From Nonomuraea solani (lineage in GTDB: Bacteria; Actinomycetota; Actinomycetes; Streptosporangiales; Streptosporangiaceae), in assembly GCF_900108335.1 (NCBI RefSeq), contig NZ_FNVT01000006.1, forward strand, positions 372,001 through 436,000: a stretch of 64,000 nt of DNA. The letters are read 5' to 3'. Both the position numbers and the translations under genes were made by a program. Within the stretch, counting starts at the first letter, position 1. Every line of letters begins with the position of its first letter. Below the pieces are notes generated by a model, which searched no databases, had not been told where the DNA came from, and worked only from the letters and a program-made list of their open reading frames with translations. Positions 1 to 7,177 of the stretch are shown one piece after another.

Positions 1-714
1 CGTGATCCGATCCTGGCGGAGATCCAGGCCGTCACCGGCGTCCGCGTCGGCTACCTGGACGCCGAGCAGGAGGCCCGGCTGACGTTCCTGGCCGCCCGGC
101 GCTGGTACGGCTGGTCCGCCGGGCCCATCCTGCTGGCCGACATCGGCGGCGGGTCCATGGAGCTCGCCTACGGCGGCGGCGAAACCCCTGACCTGGCACT
201 CTCCCTCCCCTTGGGCGCCGGCCGGCTGACCCGCCACCGCCTGCCGGACCCCGAGCGCGTGAAGAAGAAACACCGGCGGCGGCTGCGCGAGCACGTGGAA
301 TCCGTGCTCGCCGAGGGCGTCGGCGAGATCACCGCCAGGCACCGCGCCGGCCAGGCGACGGCGGTCGCCACATCCAGGACCTTCTCCCAGCTCGCCCGCC
401 TGTGCGGGGCGGCGAAGGCCAAGGACGGGCTTCATGTCACCCGTGAGCTCCGCCGTGACGACCTGCGCCAGGCCATCGAACTGCTGGCCGGCCGGACTCC
501 CGTACAGCGGGCGCAGCTTCCCGGCGTCTCGGCCGCCCGCGCCCGGCAGATCCTCGCCGGCGCCATCGTCGCCGACGCCACGCTGGCCGCCCTGGACCTG
601 ACGAGCGTGCAGATCTGCCCTTGGGCGTTACGCGAGGGCATCCTGCTGGACCGGCTCCGTCACTCGGCCGGTCAGGTGCGGCACCTGTTCGCGATCAAGG
701 GCGAGAGCGCCTGA
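1..714 (+). CDS. Ppx/GppA family phosphatase (C-terminal part; 5' end outside window)
   Basis: The frame is open from the first base, so the gene begins before the window. The visible 237 residues contain a DIGGGSMEL motif, the phosphate-binding signature of the ASKHA-fold exopolyphosphatase/pppGpp phosphatase family, preceded by the typical segment ending in EAR-LTFLAA. After it come the helices and the ILAGA-IVADATL segment that normally end a short actinobacterial Ppx (about 300-320 residues). Family members hydrolyse polyphosphate or pppGpp in the cytoplasm; which substrate applies cannot be told from this piece. The ATG at 157 lies inside the conserved motif and is not the start. Confidence 0.88.
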   Translation, partial: RDPILAEIQAVTGVRVGYLDAEQEARLTFLAARRWYGWSAGPILLADIGGGSMELAYGGGETPDLALSLPLGAGRLTRHRLPDPERVKKKHRRRLREHVESVLAEGVGEITARHRAGQATAVATSRTFSQLARLCGAAKAKDGLHVTRELRRDDLRQAIELLAGRTPVQRAQLPGVSAARARQILAGAIVADATLAALDLTSVQICPWALREGILLDRLRHSAGQVRHLFAIKGESA

Positions 715-769
715 GCCGGTTCACCGTCAGTGCCGGCACCGCGCCGTACACCGGATCCGGCGGGGAACG

Positions 770-1165
770 TCAGTGGAGTCGCCCGGTCTCGTGCAGGTGA
801 TCGAAGATGACCTGGTCGACCGGGGACACCCGGTCCCGGTCGGCGTAGGTCAGCCAGATGACCTCCTCGATCTCGCTGCTCGGCGTCGGCTCTCCGTGGT
901 GGTCGGCGGTGTAGCAGGTCATCTGTACGGTGACGCCGTCGGCGTGGCCGTGCGCCTGGGCCTGGTAGGTGCCGACGTGGGTGGCGGTGGCGGGGACGAT
1001 GGTGACGGAGAGCTCCTCGCCGATCTCGCGAACGAGCGTGTCGAGGTCGGTTTCACCGGGTTCGCGTTTGCCGCCGGGGATGTAGTAGGCGTCCTTGCCC
1101 CGTGAGCGGGTGCTCAGGATCTTGCCGTGGTCCAGATGGATCCAGGCGATCTTGTCGATGGTCAC
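770..1165 (-). CDS. Nudix hydrolase
   Basis: This 131-residue protein contains a clear Nudix box at about residues 36-58 (GGKREPGETD then REIGEEL), the Mg-binding helix that cleaves nucleoside diphosphates linked to X. Only the late Gly of the consensus is replaced, by Ser. The length suits a stand-alone MutT-like enzyme. I chose the GTG at 1165 (V-T-I-D-K-I) because it overlaps the kinase stop as GTGA, a translational-coupling arrangement; the longer open frame upstream is only the shadow of the kinase gene. It probably cleans up oxidised nucleotides or a nucleotide sugar; the substrate is unknown. Expression should follow the kinase. Confidence 0.85.
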   Translation of the reverse strand: MTIDKIAWIHLDHGKILSTRSRGKDAYYIPGGKREPGETDLDTLVREIGEELSVTIVPATATHVGTYQAQAHGHADGVTVQMTCYTADHHGEPTPSSEIEEVIWLTYADRDRVSPVDQVIFDHLHETGRLH

Positions 1166-2358
1166 CGTTTGGCCCCGCCTTTGCCGTGTCCGTGCTTGAC
1201 CTGACCATTCTTGCCGGTGACCTTCTTGGCCTGCCCCGGGGGCACGAAGTCCGTCACCGCAGGGGTGCGGGCGGGGCGGTGCCGATCGGTCGAAGTGCCG
1301 CGTTCGATGGACACGCGTTGTGCCCGCAGGTCCGCGGTGGCCGGGGCCGAGGTGGCGGGCGTGCCGGAGGAGGGCCGCTCGGCGGCGGGCGCGCCGCCCT
1401 GCTCGCCCGGCCAGAGGGTGACCGCCAGCACACCGGCGATCAGGGCCGCCGCCGCGGGCCGCGCGTACTTGACCCAAGGCCGGCGCCCGGCGGCGGGATC
1501 GGGCGGCGGCTGCTCGATGGGGGCGGCGGTGAGACGGCGCAGGCGCCGGTGGGCGGCGTCGATACCGGTGCGGCGGGCCGGGTCCTTGGCCAGCAGGCCG
1601 GCCAGGAGGGGCGCCAGCGAGCCGGCGTGTTCGAAGGGGGCCGGATCCGCGGTGAGGACGGCGCTGATGGTGGCCAGGGCGCTGCCCTGCTCGAACGGGC
1701 AGTGGCCCTCGACCGCGGTGTACAGCGTGACGCCCAGCGACCACAGGTCGCTCTCGGGGGTCGGGGCCGCGCCGCGGGCGCGTTCGGGGGCGATGTAGGC
1801 GGGGGTGCCGACCACGATGCCCGCCTGGGTGAGACCGCTCTGGACCGGCCGCTCCAGGCTGGTGGCCAGGCCGAAGTCGGTCAGGACCGCGTGCCGGCCG
1901 TCGTCGTCCAGGAGGATGTTGGCCGGTTTGACGTCGCGGTGCACGATGCCGGCGGCGTGTGCCGCCCGCAGCGCCTCCAGCACCTGAAGGCCGATCCTGA
2001 CCACGTCGGCGAGCGGCAGGGGCCCGCGTTCGGCCAGCACGTCGGCCAGGGTGGGGGCGCGTACCAGCTGCAGCACGATCCAGGGCCGCTCGTCGGCCAC
2101 CACCACGTCGTACACGGTGGCGATGTGCGGATGCGACAGCCGGGCGGCCAGGCGGGCCTCGCTCATCGTGCGGCCCAGCAGCACCTCGCGTTCGCGCTGC
2201 GGCTGCTGGTCGAGGGTGACCTCTTTGACGGCGACCGGGCGATCGAGCAGCTCGTCGTGGCCGCGCCAGACCCGGCCCATGCCGCCCCGGCCGAGTTCGG
2301 CCTGCAGCCGGTAGCGGCCGTCCAGCAACCAACCCCGATATCCCTGCGAAACCGACAT
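1162..2358 (-). CDS. Membrane-anchored Hanks-type serine/threonine protein kinase
   Basis: 398 residues. The kinase domain spans about 15-275: Gly-rich loop GRGGMG (23-28), ATP-anchoring K45, catalytic HRDVKPAN (H140-D142), DFG at 161-163 and an APE-like motif near 190. All catalytic residues are present, so it should be active. A single hydrophobic segment at about 299-317 follows, then a short Pro/Ala/Lys-rich extracellular tail with no PASTA repeats, so no wall-sensing domain is recognisable. The family phosphorylates Ser/Thr of cytoplasmic proteins. The Nudix gene starts inside its stop codon. The gene is divergent from the HTH-TM-SGNH gene at 2454 with under 100 bases between them. Confidence 0.93.
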   Translation of the reverse strand: MSVSQGYRGWLLDGRYRLQAELGRGGMGRVWRGHDELLDRPVAVKEVTLDQQPQREREVLLGRTMSEARLAARLSHPHIATVYDVVVADERPWIVLQLVRAPTLADVLAERGPLPLADVVRIGLQVLEALRAAHAAGIVHRDVKPANILLDDDGRHAVLTDFGLATSLERPVQSGLTQAGIVVGTPAYIAPERARGAAPTPESDLWSLGVTLYTAVEGHCPFEQGSALATISAVLTADPAPFEHAGSLAPLLAGLLAKDPARRTGIDAAHRRLRRLTAAPIEQPPPDPAAGRRPWVKYARPAAAALIAGVLAVTLWPGEQGGAPAAERPSSGTPATSAPATADLRAQRVSIERGTSTDRHRPARTPAVTDFVPPGQAKKVTGKNGQVKHGHGKGGAKR

Positions 2359-2453
2359 AGCGCGCGATCTACCCGATCACCGCGCTCCCAAGCGCCCGCC
2401 TGGTCTACTGATATCCGAGCACTTTCGAGGTCGCGGGTTCCGGTGGAGGCGGG

Positions 2454-3710
2454 ATGACTTCAGAGGGTGAGCGGCCGTCGCCTGAGGGAGCGACGACGCC
2501 CACGGAGTTCGTGGCGGCGCTGCGCCGGTTGAAGGACTGGAGCGGCCTGAGCTACCGGCAGATGGAGAAGCAGGCGGAGCGGTGCGGGCTCGCCCTGCCG
2601 CGCACCACGATCAGCAACGCGCTGGATCGCGGCCGGCTTCCGTCGGAACTCCTGGTGGTGGCCTTCGTCCGCGCCTGCGGCTGCGACCAGGGCGAGGCGG
2701 AGGAGTGGGTACGGGTCCGCCGCCGGATCGCGGGAGGCGGCCCCGCCGAGGATCCCCCTCCTTCGCGCGTACGCCTCAGGCGATTACCGATCGTCATCGG
2801 CATCGGGCTGGCCCTGATCGTGGCCGGGGGCATCTGGTTCGTGAGCCGGGGTCCCGCGCAGAGCCGGGCGGGCGCCACGCCCTCCCCGGCCCTGACCGGC
2901 ATCGCCCCGCCCGCCCCCGCGACTCTGCGCCGGCCACCGCCGCCCCCGCTGGGCGGTGCGCCGGTCCTCTATGTCGGTGACTCCCTCGCGACCGAGACCG
3001 CCGCGGCGCTCACCTACTTCCTGCACACCAGCGGCCGGAGCGCGGTGACGGTCGCCGCCCGCCCCGAGGCGGCGCTCTGCGACTTCCTGGACGGCGCCCG
3101 CTCCGGCATCCCCGCGGACGGCCGGCTGCCGGCCCTCGTCGACCAGGTCAGGCCGAGGCTGGTCGTGCTCCAGTTCTGGGGCTTCGTGTCGGAATGCACG
3201 GGGGCGAAGTTCGGCACCGGCCCTTATTTCGATCACTATTACGAGGCCGCGCGCCGGGCCGTCGAGCAGATCAAACAGGGGTACGCGGAGTACGCGACCG
3301 GCGAAACGACCCCGCCGAAGATCATGTGGGTTCTGCAGGGACCCGACAAGAGCGATCCCAACCGGGCCCTTCGCCTCAACCGGGACGTCTACCAGCGGCT
3401 GGTCAACGACCTCGGCGAGGGTCATGTGATCGACGCCGGCAGAGAGATCAGCATGGAGGTCTACTTCTACAAGCACATTCCGAAAGGCCGCTACACCTGG
3501 ACGCAGTATCTTCCGTGCAATGAGGAAGAGCGCCTTTATGACCTGTGCACCCTTCCCGAGGCGTTCGGCGGCGTCGCGAGAATCCATCCGGAAAAAAGCG
3601 AGTATCCGCTGTGCCTCGCACCCGAGAAGTCCGGCCACTGCATGGTGCGATCGCCCGGCGTGATTCGCTACAGCCGGGCGATCGCGGAAGCGGTGCTCCG
3701 AACCCTTTGA
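2454..3710 (+). CDS. HTH-transmembrane-SGNH hydrolase fusion protein
   Basis: 418 residues in three parts. Residues about 12-92 resemble an XRE-like helix-turn-helix seen in actinomycete one-component proteins (FVAALRRLKDWSGLSYRQME, then a TTISNAL recognition-helix-like stretch). Residues 111-130 form one transmembrane helix. After a Pro-rich linker, residues from 170 onward begin with VLYVGDSLA, the GDS block I nucleophile of SGNH/GDSL esterases, and end with a conserved-looking Cys-rich tail. The topology would put the HTH in the cytoplasm and the esterase-like domain outside. It could be a cell-envelope esterase anchored by an HTH-like cytoplasmic domain, or a sensor coupling surface chemistry to DNA binding. 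The ATG has GGAGGCGGG just upstream. Confidence 0.75.
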   Translation: MTSEGERPSPEGATTPTEFVAALRRLKDWSGLSYRQMEKQAERCGLALPRTTISNALDRGRLPSELLVVAFVRACGCDQGEAEEWVRVRRRIAGGGPAEDPPPSRVRLRRLPIVIGIGLALIVAGGIWFVSRGPAQSRAGATPSPALTGIAPPAPATLRRPPPPPLGGAPVLYVGDSLATETAAALTYFLHTSGRSAVTVAARPEAALCDFLDGARSGIPADGRLPALVDQVRPRLVVLQFWGFVSECTGAKFGTGPYFDHYYEAARRAVEQIKQGYAEYATGETTPPKIMWVLQGPDKSDPNRALRLNRDVYQRLVNDLGEGHVIDAGREISMEVYFYKHIPKGRYTWTQYLPCNEEERLYDLCTLPEAFGGVARIHPEKSEYPLCLAPEKSGHCMVRSPGVIRYSRAIAEAVLRTL

Positions 3711-3713
3711 GCG

Positions 3714-4328
3714 TCAGGTGAGGACGAAGGTGTCGGAGATCGGCGCGAGCTTCTTGTAGCCCTGGCCGTCGTCGAACACGTCCGCCTCTATGTAGTCGAT
3801 CCTGACCCGGTAGGTTCCCCTGAGCTTCGGGCGCCAGCTCGACCAGCAGCGCTTGGTGTCACTTCTGCCGTCGACGTTGACGACGTTCCATCGTGACTCG
3901 AATTTGCAGACGAGCCCGTTCCTGCGCACCCCGTTCGGCGCGGTGTAGCCGAAGACGATGCGGAGGCTCTTGATGCTGAGGCTCCTGAACCTGTAGGCGT
4001 TGCTGTCGCACGTGCCCGACACCTGCGGGGGCAGGCCCGCCGACAGTGTGCAGCGGCGGGGCCAGTCGACCGCGAACTGGGCGACCGCCCGCACCTGACG
4101 GCGTGAGTTCTCCTCGACGCAGACTCGTTCGCGTACCCGTCCCCAGCGCACGCTCGTGTGCCAGAACTGCGCGTTGGTGTACGGGCTGCAGTGGTCGGCC
4201 AGGCTGCCGGAGGCGGCCGGCTTCGACGCGACCTCGGCGTCCGCGCGAGGGGGGAGTAACGACGTCAGGCCGACGATGAGAGCGGCGGCCACCAGCGTGG
4301 TGAGAAGGCGGCCGAGTTTCCTGATCAT
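3714..4328 (-). CDS. Secreted protein of unknown function
   Basis: 204 residues. The N-terminus (MIRKLGRLLTTLVAAALIVG) is a classic Sec signal peptide with likely cleavage after the RADA stretch near residue 32. The mature part is small and basic, with several Cys (near SDHC, RVCV, RRCT, GTCD, VCKF, RCWS) that could form disulfides, and predicted beta-rich segments. I recognise no family. It is convergent with the upstream HTH-SGNH gene, leaving three bases between stops, so it is probably transcribed alone from the 4329-4450 region. Confidence 0.7.
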   Translation of the reverse strand: MIRKLGRLLTTLVAAALIVGLTSLLPPRADAEVASKPAASGSLADHCSPYTNAQFWHTSVRWGRVRERVCVEENSRRQVRAVAQFAVDWPRRCTLSAGLPPQVSGTCDSNAYRFRSLSIKSLRIVFGYTAPNGVRRNGLVCKFESRWNVVNVDGRSDTKRCWSSWRPKLRGTYRVRIDYIEADVFDDGQGYKKLAPISDTFVLT

Positions 4329-4459
4329 GGGCGCACCCTTTCCGAGTGATGGGCGGTGGTTGCCATGGCACCTCGCCGTCGTCCCGGCCCGCCAGCCGGC
4401 CGGGCGGCCGGGACAGTCCCGTCCTGCGGCCCACCGAGGGGAGCCGAGAGGACTCGCGC

Positions 4460-4624
4460 ATGTGGTGCGCGTGTGGAGCCATTGTGGAGTCCGCCGCGAT
4501 CGTTGGCCCGGAGGCGATCGCCTCCATCGGAATGGAGGAACCTGTGGTCAGAATGAGCCTGCGCTATGCCAGGTACGCACTCAGCACCCTGACGACCGCA
4601 CTGTTCCAGCTGCCCTGCAGTTGA
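4460..4624 (+). CDS. Possible short peptide ORF upstream of the PaaK-like gene
   Basis: An open frame from ATG 4460 (GAGG about nine bases upstream) encodes 54 residues. Internal starts at GTG 4544 (GGAGG five bases upstream) and ATG 4553 would give 26 or 23 residues, with the C-terminus MSLRYARYALSTLTTALF then QLPCS. It is followed within nine bases by a strong hairpin and then by the PaaK-like gene. It could be a leader peptide, a peptide precursor for the neighbouring enzymes, or chance; nothing in the sequence decides. Codon pattern gives little support, so confidence is low. Confidence 0.27.
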   Translation: MWCACGAIVESAAIVGPEAIASIGMEEPVVRMSLRYARYALSTLTTALFQLPCS

Positions 4625-4632
4625 TGGAACAC

Positions 4633-4661
4633 GGTCGGCCGGTCTCCGGGACCGGCCGACC
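4633..4661. terminator. Strong GC hairpin in leader of PaaK-like gene
   Basis: Twelve-base perfect inverted repeat (4633-4644 with 4650-4661) around a five-base loop, GGTCGGCCGGTC paired to its complement. It lacks a T-tract, like many actinomycete terminators. Its location 35 bases before the start at 4696 and nine bases after a short ORF suggests a terminator of the short transcript or an attenuator of the downstream genes. Confidence 0.6.
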
Positions 4662-4695
4662 GGCCCTTCTGCGCCGTCAGATGAATTGAGGCCCC

Positions 4696-6123
4696 ATGCT
4701 TGCCACAGCCGCTCGACAGCTTCGCTATGTGGCCACCGTGCTCCGCGGCGGCCGATTCGACGTGGACGCCCTGCGCAAAATGGTGATCGATCTCCGCCAG
4801 ACGCTCGACGAGCTGGGCGAGCCCGGTGAAGGCGCCGACGAGATGCTGCCCGGCAGCGGTGTCGACGACCCGGAGATCCGCCGGGCGATGGCGGACCGGC
4901 GGCTGCGCCAGGCGATCCGCCAGGCCGCCGAGCACACCGCCTACTACCGGCTCTGGTTCGAGGAGCACGGCGTCGATCCGAGCCGCATCGGTCTCGACCA
5001 GTTGCACCAGGTCGCGACCACGCCCAAGTCGGCCCTGCGCGGCGCCGGGCCGGCGTTCATCTCCGACAAGAGCGAACCGGTCCTGATGGCACAGACCACC
5101 GGCACTACCGGGACGCCGACCGTCGTCTGGTTCTCGCGGTATGAGCTGGACCTCTCGGCGGTGTTGTCGGCGATCTCGTACCTGATGGTCGGGGGCGTGC
5201 GGGAACACCATGTCAGCATGTCGTGCGTCAGCTCGCGCGCGACGGTGGGCCTGATCTCGGTGCAGCGGGCGCTGGGCCTCGTCGGCGCCGGTTTCGTCGC
5301 GCAGGGGCTGGTCGACCCGGGCATCGCGCTGGACCGGCTGGCCACGCCGCTGCACCTGCCGGGAAAGGCGCCGCACATCACCGACCTGTACACCGTCCCC
5401 TCCTATCTGGGGGCGCTCGTGCAGCGGGCCGAGCAGGACGGCTGGCAGGCCAGGGATTTCGGGCTGCGCCAGATCCTGACCGGCGCGGAGATCCTGACCG
5501 ACGCGCTCCGCGAACGGGTGCGCGAGGTGTTCGACGTACCGGTCTCCGACGTGTACGGGATGACGGAGCTGGTGCCGACCACGGGGCTCGTGTGCACGCG
5601 GCAGCACCTTCATCTGGCCTCCGAGCAGGCCCACTTCGAGGTGCTCGACCGGAACGCCGACACCCCGGCGGAGGTGGGTGAGATCGGCGAGCTCGTGGCG
5701 ACGCCGTACGCTCCCTACCGCGACACGACGCTGCTGGTCCGCTACCGGACGGGCGATCTCGTCCGCCGGCTCCCGGACGAACCCTACGGCTGCGAGCTGG
5801 CCCAGCTACCGGCCACCTCGCCGATCGTCGGGCGGGCCAAGCACTTCACCGGAGGTCCGACCGCCCGCGACATCCTGGAGGTGCTGCAGGGGGTGCGGGA
5901 GGTCCCGCTGCCGACCCGGTACGCGCTGACCGGCGACCCGCTCAAGCCCGACCTGCACGTCGTCGCACCAGGTGGTGTGCTCGGCCGGATCGAGGACCTG
6001 GCGACGGCTCGTTCGCTCCAGGTCGCCGACATCGTGCTCGTCGACGAGGCCCGAGATCTTCCCGAGCCGTGCCGCGTCCGCGCGGACCTGTACGAGCACA
6101 GCTTCGAGACGTCGCGTTCATAA
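4696..6123 (+). CDS. PaaK-like adenylate-forming enzyme (phenylacetate-CoA ligase family)
   Basis: 475 residues, close to the 430-470 usual for phenylacetate-CoA ligase/coenzyme F390 synthetase-like enzymes. The AMP-binding P-loop QTTGTTGTP is at 133-141 and a DVYGMTEL adenylate motif at about 286-293; a YRTGDL motif follows near 349. The family activates a carboxylate as an acyl-adenylate and passes it to CoA or another acceptor. The first 60 residues are an atypical helical extension. The acid is unknown: no aromatic catabolic genes are nearby. The gene probably forms an operon with the nine-TM protein 25 bases downstream. No clear ribosome site precedes the ATG, so the start is moderately certain. 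Confidence 0.85.
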   Translation: MLATAARQLRYVATVLRGGRFDVDALRKMVIDLRQTLDELGEPGEGADEMLPGSGVDDPEIRRAMADRRLRQAIRQAAEHTAYYRLWFEEHGVDPSRIGLDQLHQVATTPKSALRGAGPAFISDKSEPVLMAQTTGTTGTPTVVWFSRYELDLSAVLSAISYLMVGGVREHHVSMSCVSSRATVGLISVQRALGLVGAGFVAQGLVDPGIALDRLATPLHLPGKAPHITDLYTVPSYLGALVQRAEQDGWQARDFGLRQILTGAEILTDALRERVREVFDVPVSDVYGMTELVPTTGLVCTRQHLHLASEQAHFEVLDRNADTPAEVGEIGELVATPYAPYRDTTLLVRYRTGDLVRRLPDEPYGCELAQLPATSPIVGRAKHFTGGPTARDILEVLQGVREVPLPTRYALTGDPLKPDLHVVAPGGVLGRIEDLATARSLQVADIVLVDEARDLPEPCRVRADLYEHSFETSRS

Positions 6124-6148
6124 CGGCGACCACCCGCCCGGAGACCCC

Positions 6149-7177
6149 ATGTTCACCCTGCAGAACTTCGCGCTACTCGACCTCCTCATCGCGCTGATCG
6201 TGGTGCTCGGCCTCGGCTACGTGCACCGGTATCGGCTGCCGCGTCCGCCGGTGGGGCGCTCCACCACCTCCGACGTGCTCATCATGAGCTGCCTGGTGGT
6301 CGTGATGCCCGTCACCTACCTGGCCATGCCGGCGCCGGCCGTCTCCGCGGTGTTCGGCGTCATGTTCCTCGTCAGCCTCCAACTGGCGCTCGGGCCGTTG
6401 CTGGGCGGACGGCTCGCCACGGCCGCGGCCGTCCTGCTCGTCGCCGCCACGGCCGGGGCCGCCATCGCCGGGTACGACACCGTGGTCCTGGTGCTCAACG
6501 CGGCCCTCATCATGATCGTCGTGATCGGTGTGACGAGCCTGTGGACGCAGACGGGGATGACCGCCGGCCACGTCGCGGCGTTCGCCAGTGCGCTGGCGGT
6601 GTACGACCTGTTCGCGACCGGTCTCGGCGACATGACCGATCAGTTCCTGGCCCAGGTGGAAGGCTATCCGTTCGCGCCGCTGCTCGCCGTGACGACCGGG
6701 GCCGTGCCGGTGGCGGCGGGTCTCGGCGACTGCCTGATGCTCGCGCTGTGGCCGATGGTCGCGACCAAGGCGTTCGGCAGGACCGCGGGATGGATCGGGG
6801 CCGCCGTCGGCGTCGGCCTGATCATCGTGGTACAGGTCGGCTTCGCCACCGGGGTGCTCCGCTCGGGGATGGCGTTCCTCACCGTGCTGGGGCCGGCGAT
6901 CCTGGTGCAGTACCTGGTCTGGCGCCGGATCCACGGGGCGGAACGCCGTACCAGCCGGTGGCTCGGTGAGCCGGCGTCGGTGGTCGACACCTCCGGGCGG
7001 GTCGATCGGCTGGCGGCCGGGCTCCGCACCGCCCGGACCGCGGCCGACCGGCCGGCCGACACCTGGGTGGCCGTCGACGACGACGCGGTCATCGCGGAGG
7101 GGCCGACGCCTGGGACGGCGCTGCGGGCCGCGCGCCGGGCGGGTTACGAAGGCGTCCCGTTCATCAGGCAGCTATAG
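6149..7177 (+). CDS. Nine-TM GxGD presenilin/SPP-like putative intramembrane aspartyl protease with DUF5678-like tail
   Basis: 342 residues from ATG 6149; upstream frame extension overlaps the PaaK gene and is discarded. I count nine hydrophobic helices (about 8-24, 43-59, 64-84, 88-107, 109-130, 141-158, 177-200, 213-233, 241-258). Helix 6 carries YD (152-153), helix 7 carries GLGD (191-194) and helix 9 carries PAI (249-251). This matches presenilin/signal-peptide-peptidase organisation: catalytic Asp pair in TM6 and TM7, PAL in TM9, with spacings (41 and about 55) like SPP. Residues 304-340 (WVAVDDDAVIAEG...) resemble the small DUF5678 domain. If active it would cleave TM helices within the membrane. 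The partner appears to be the PaaK-like gene. Motif-only evidence; a transporter-like fold remains possible. Confidence 0.65.
   Translation: MFTLQNFALLDLLIALIVVLGLGYVHRYRLPRPPVGRSTTSDVLIMSCLVVVMPVTYLAMPAPAVSAVFGVMFLVSLQLALGPLLGGRLATAAAVLLVAATAGAAIAGYDTVVLVLNAALIMIVVIGVTSLWTQTGMTAGHVAAFASALAVYDLFATGLGDMTDQFLAQVEGYPFAPLLAVTTGAVPVAAGLGDCLMLALWPMVATKAFGRTAGWIGAAVGVGLIIVVQVGFATGVLRSGMAFLTVLGPAILVQYLVWRRIHGAERRTSRWLGEPASVVDTSGRVDRLAAGLRTARTAADRPADTWVAVDDDAVIAEGPTPGTALRAARRAGYEGVPFIRQL

Noticed and set aside
770..2332. Long minus-strand frame reading through the kinase gene into the Nudix domain
   Set aside because: Upstream of GTG 1165 it is the out-of-frame shadow of the kinase (Arg/Pro-rich, no family); only the Nudix part is real.
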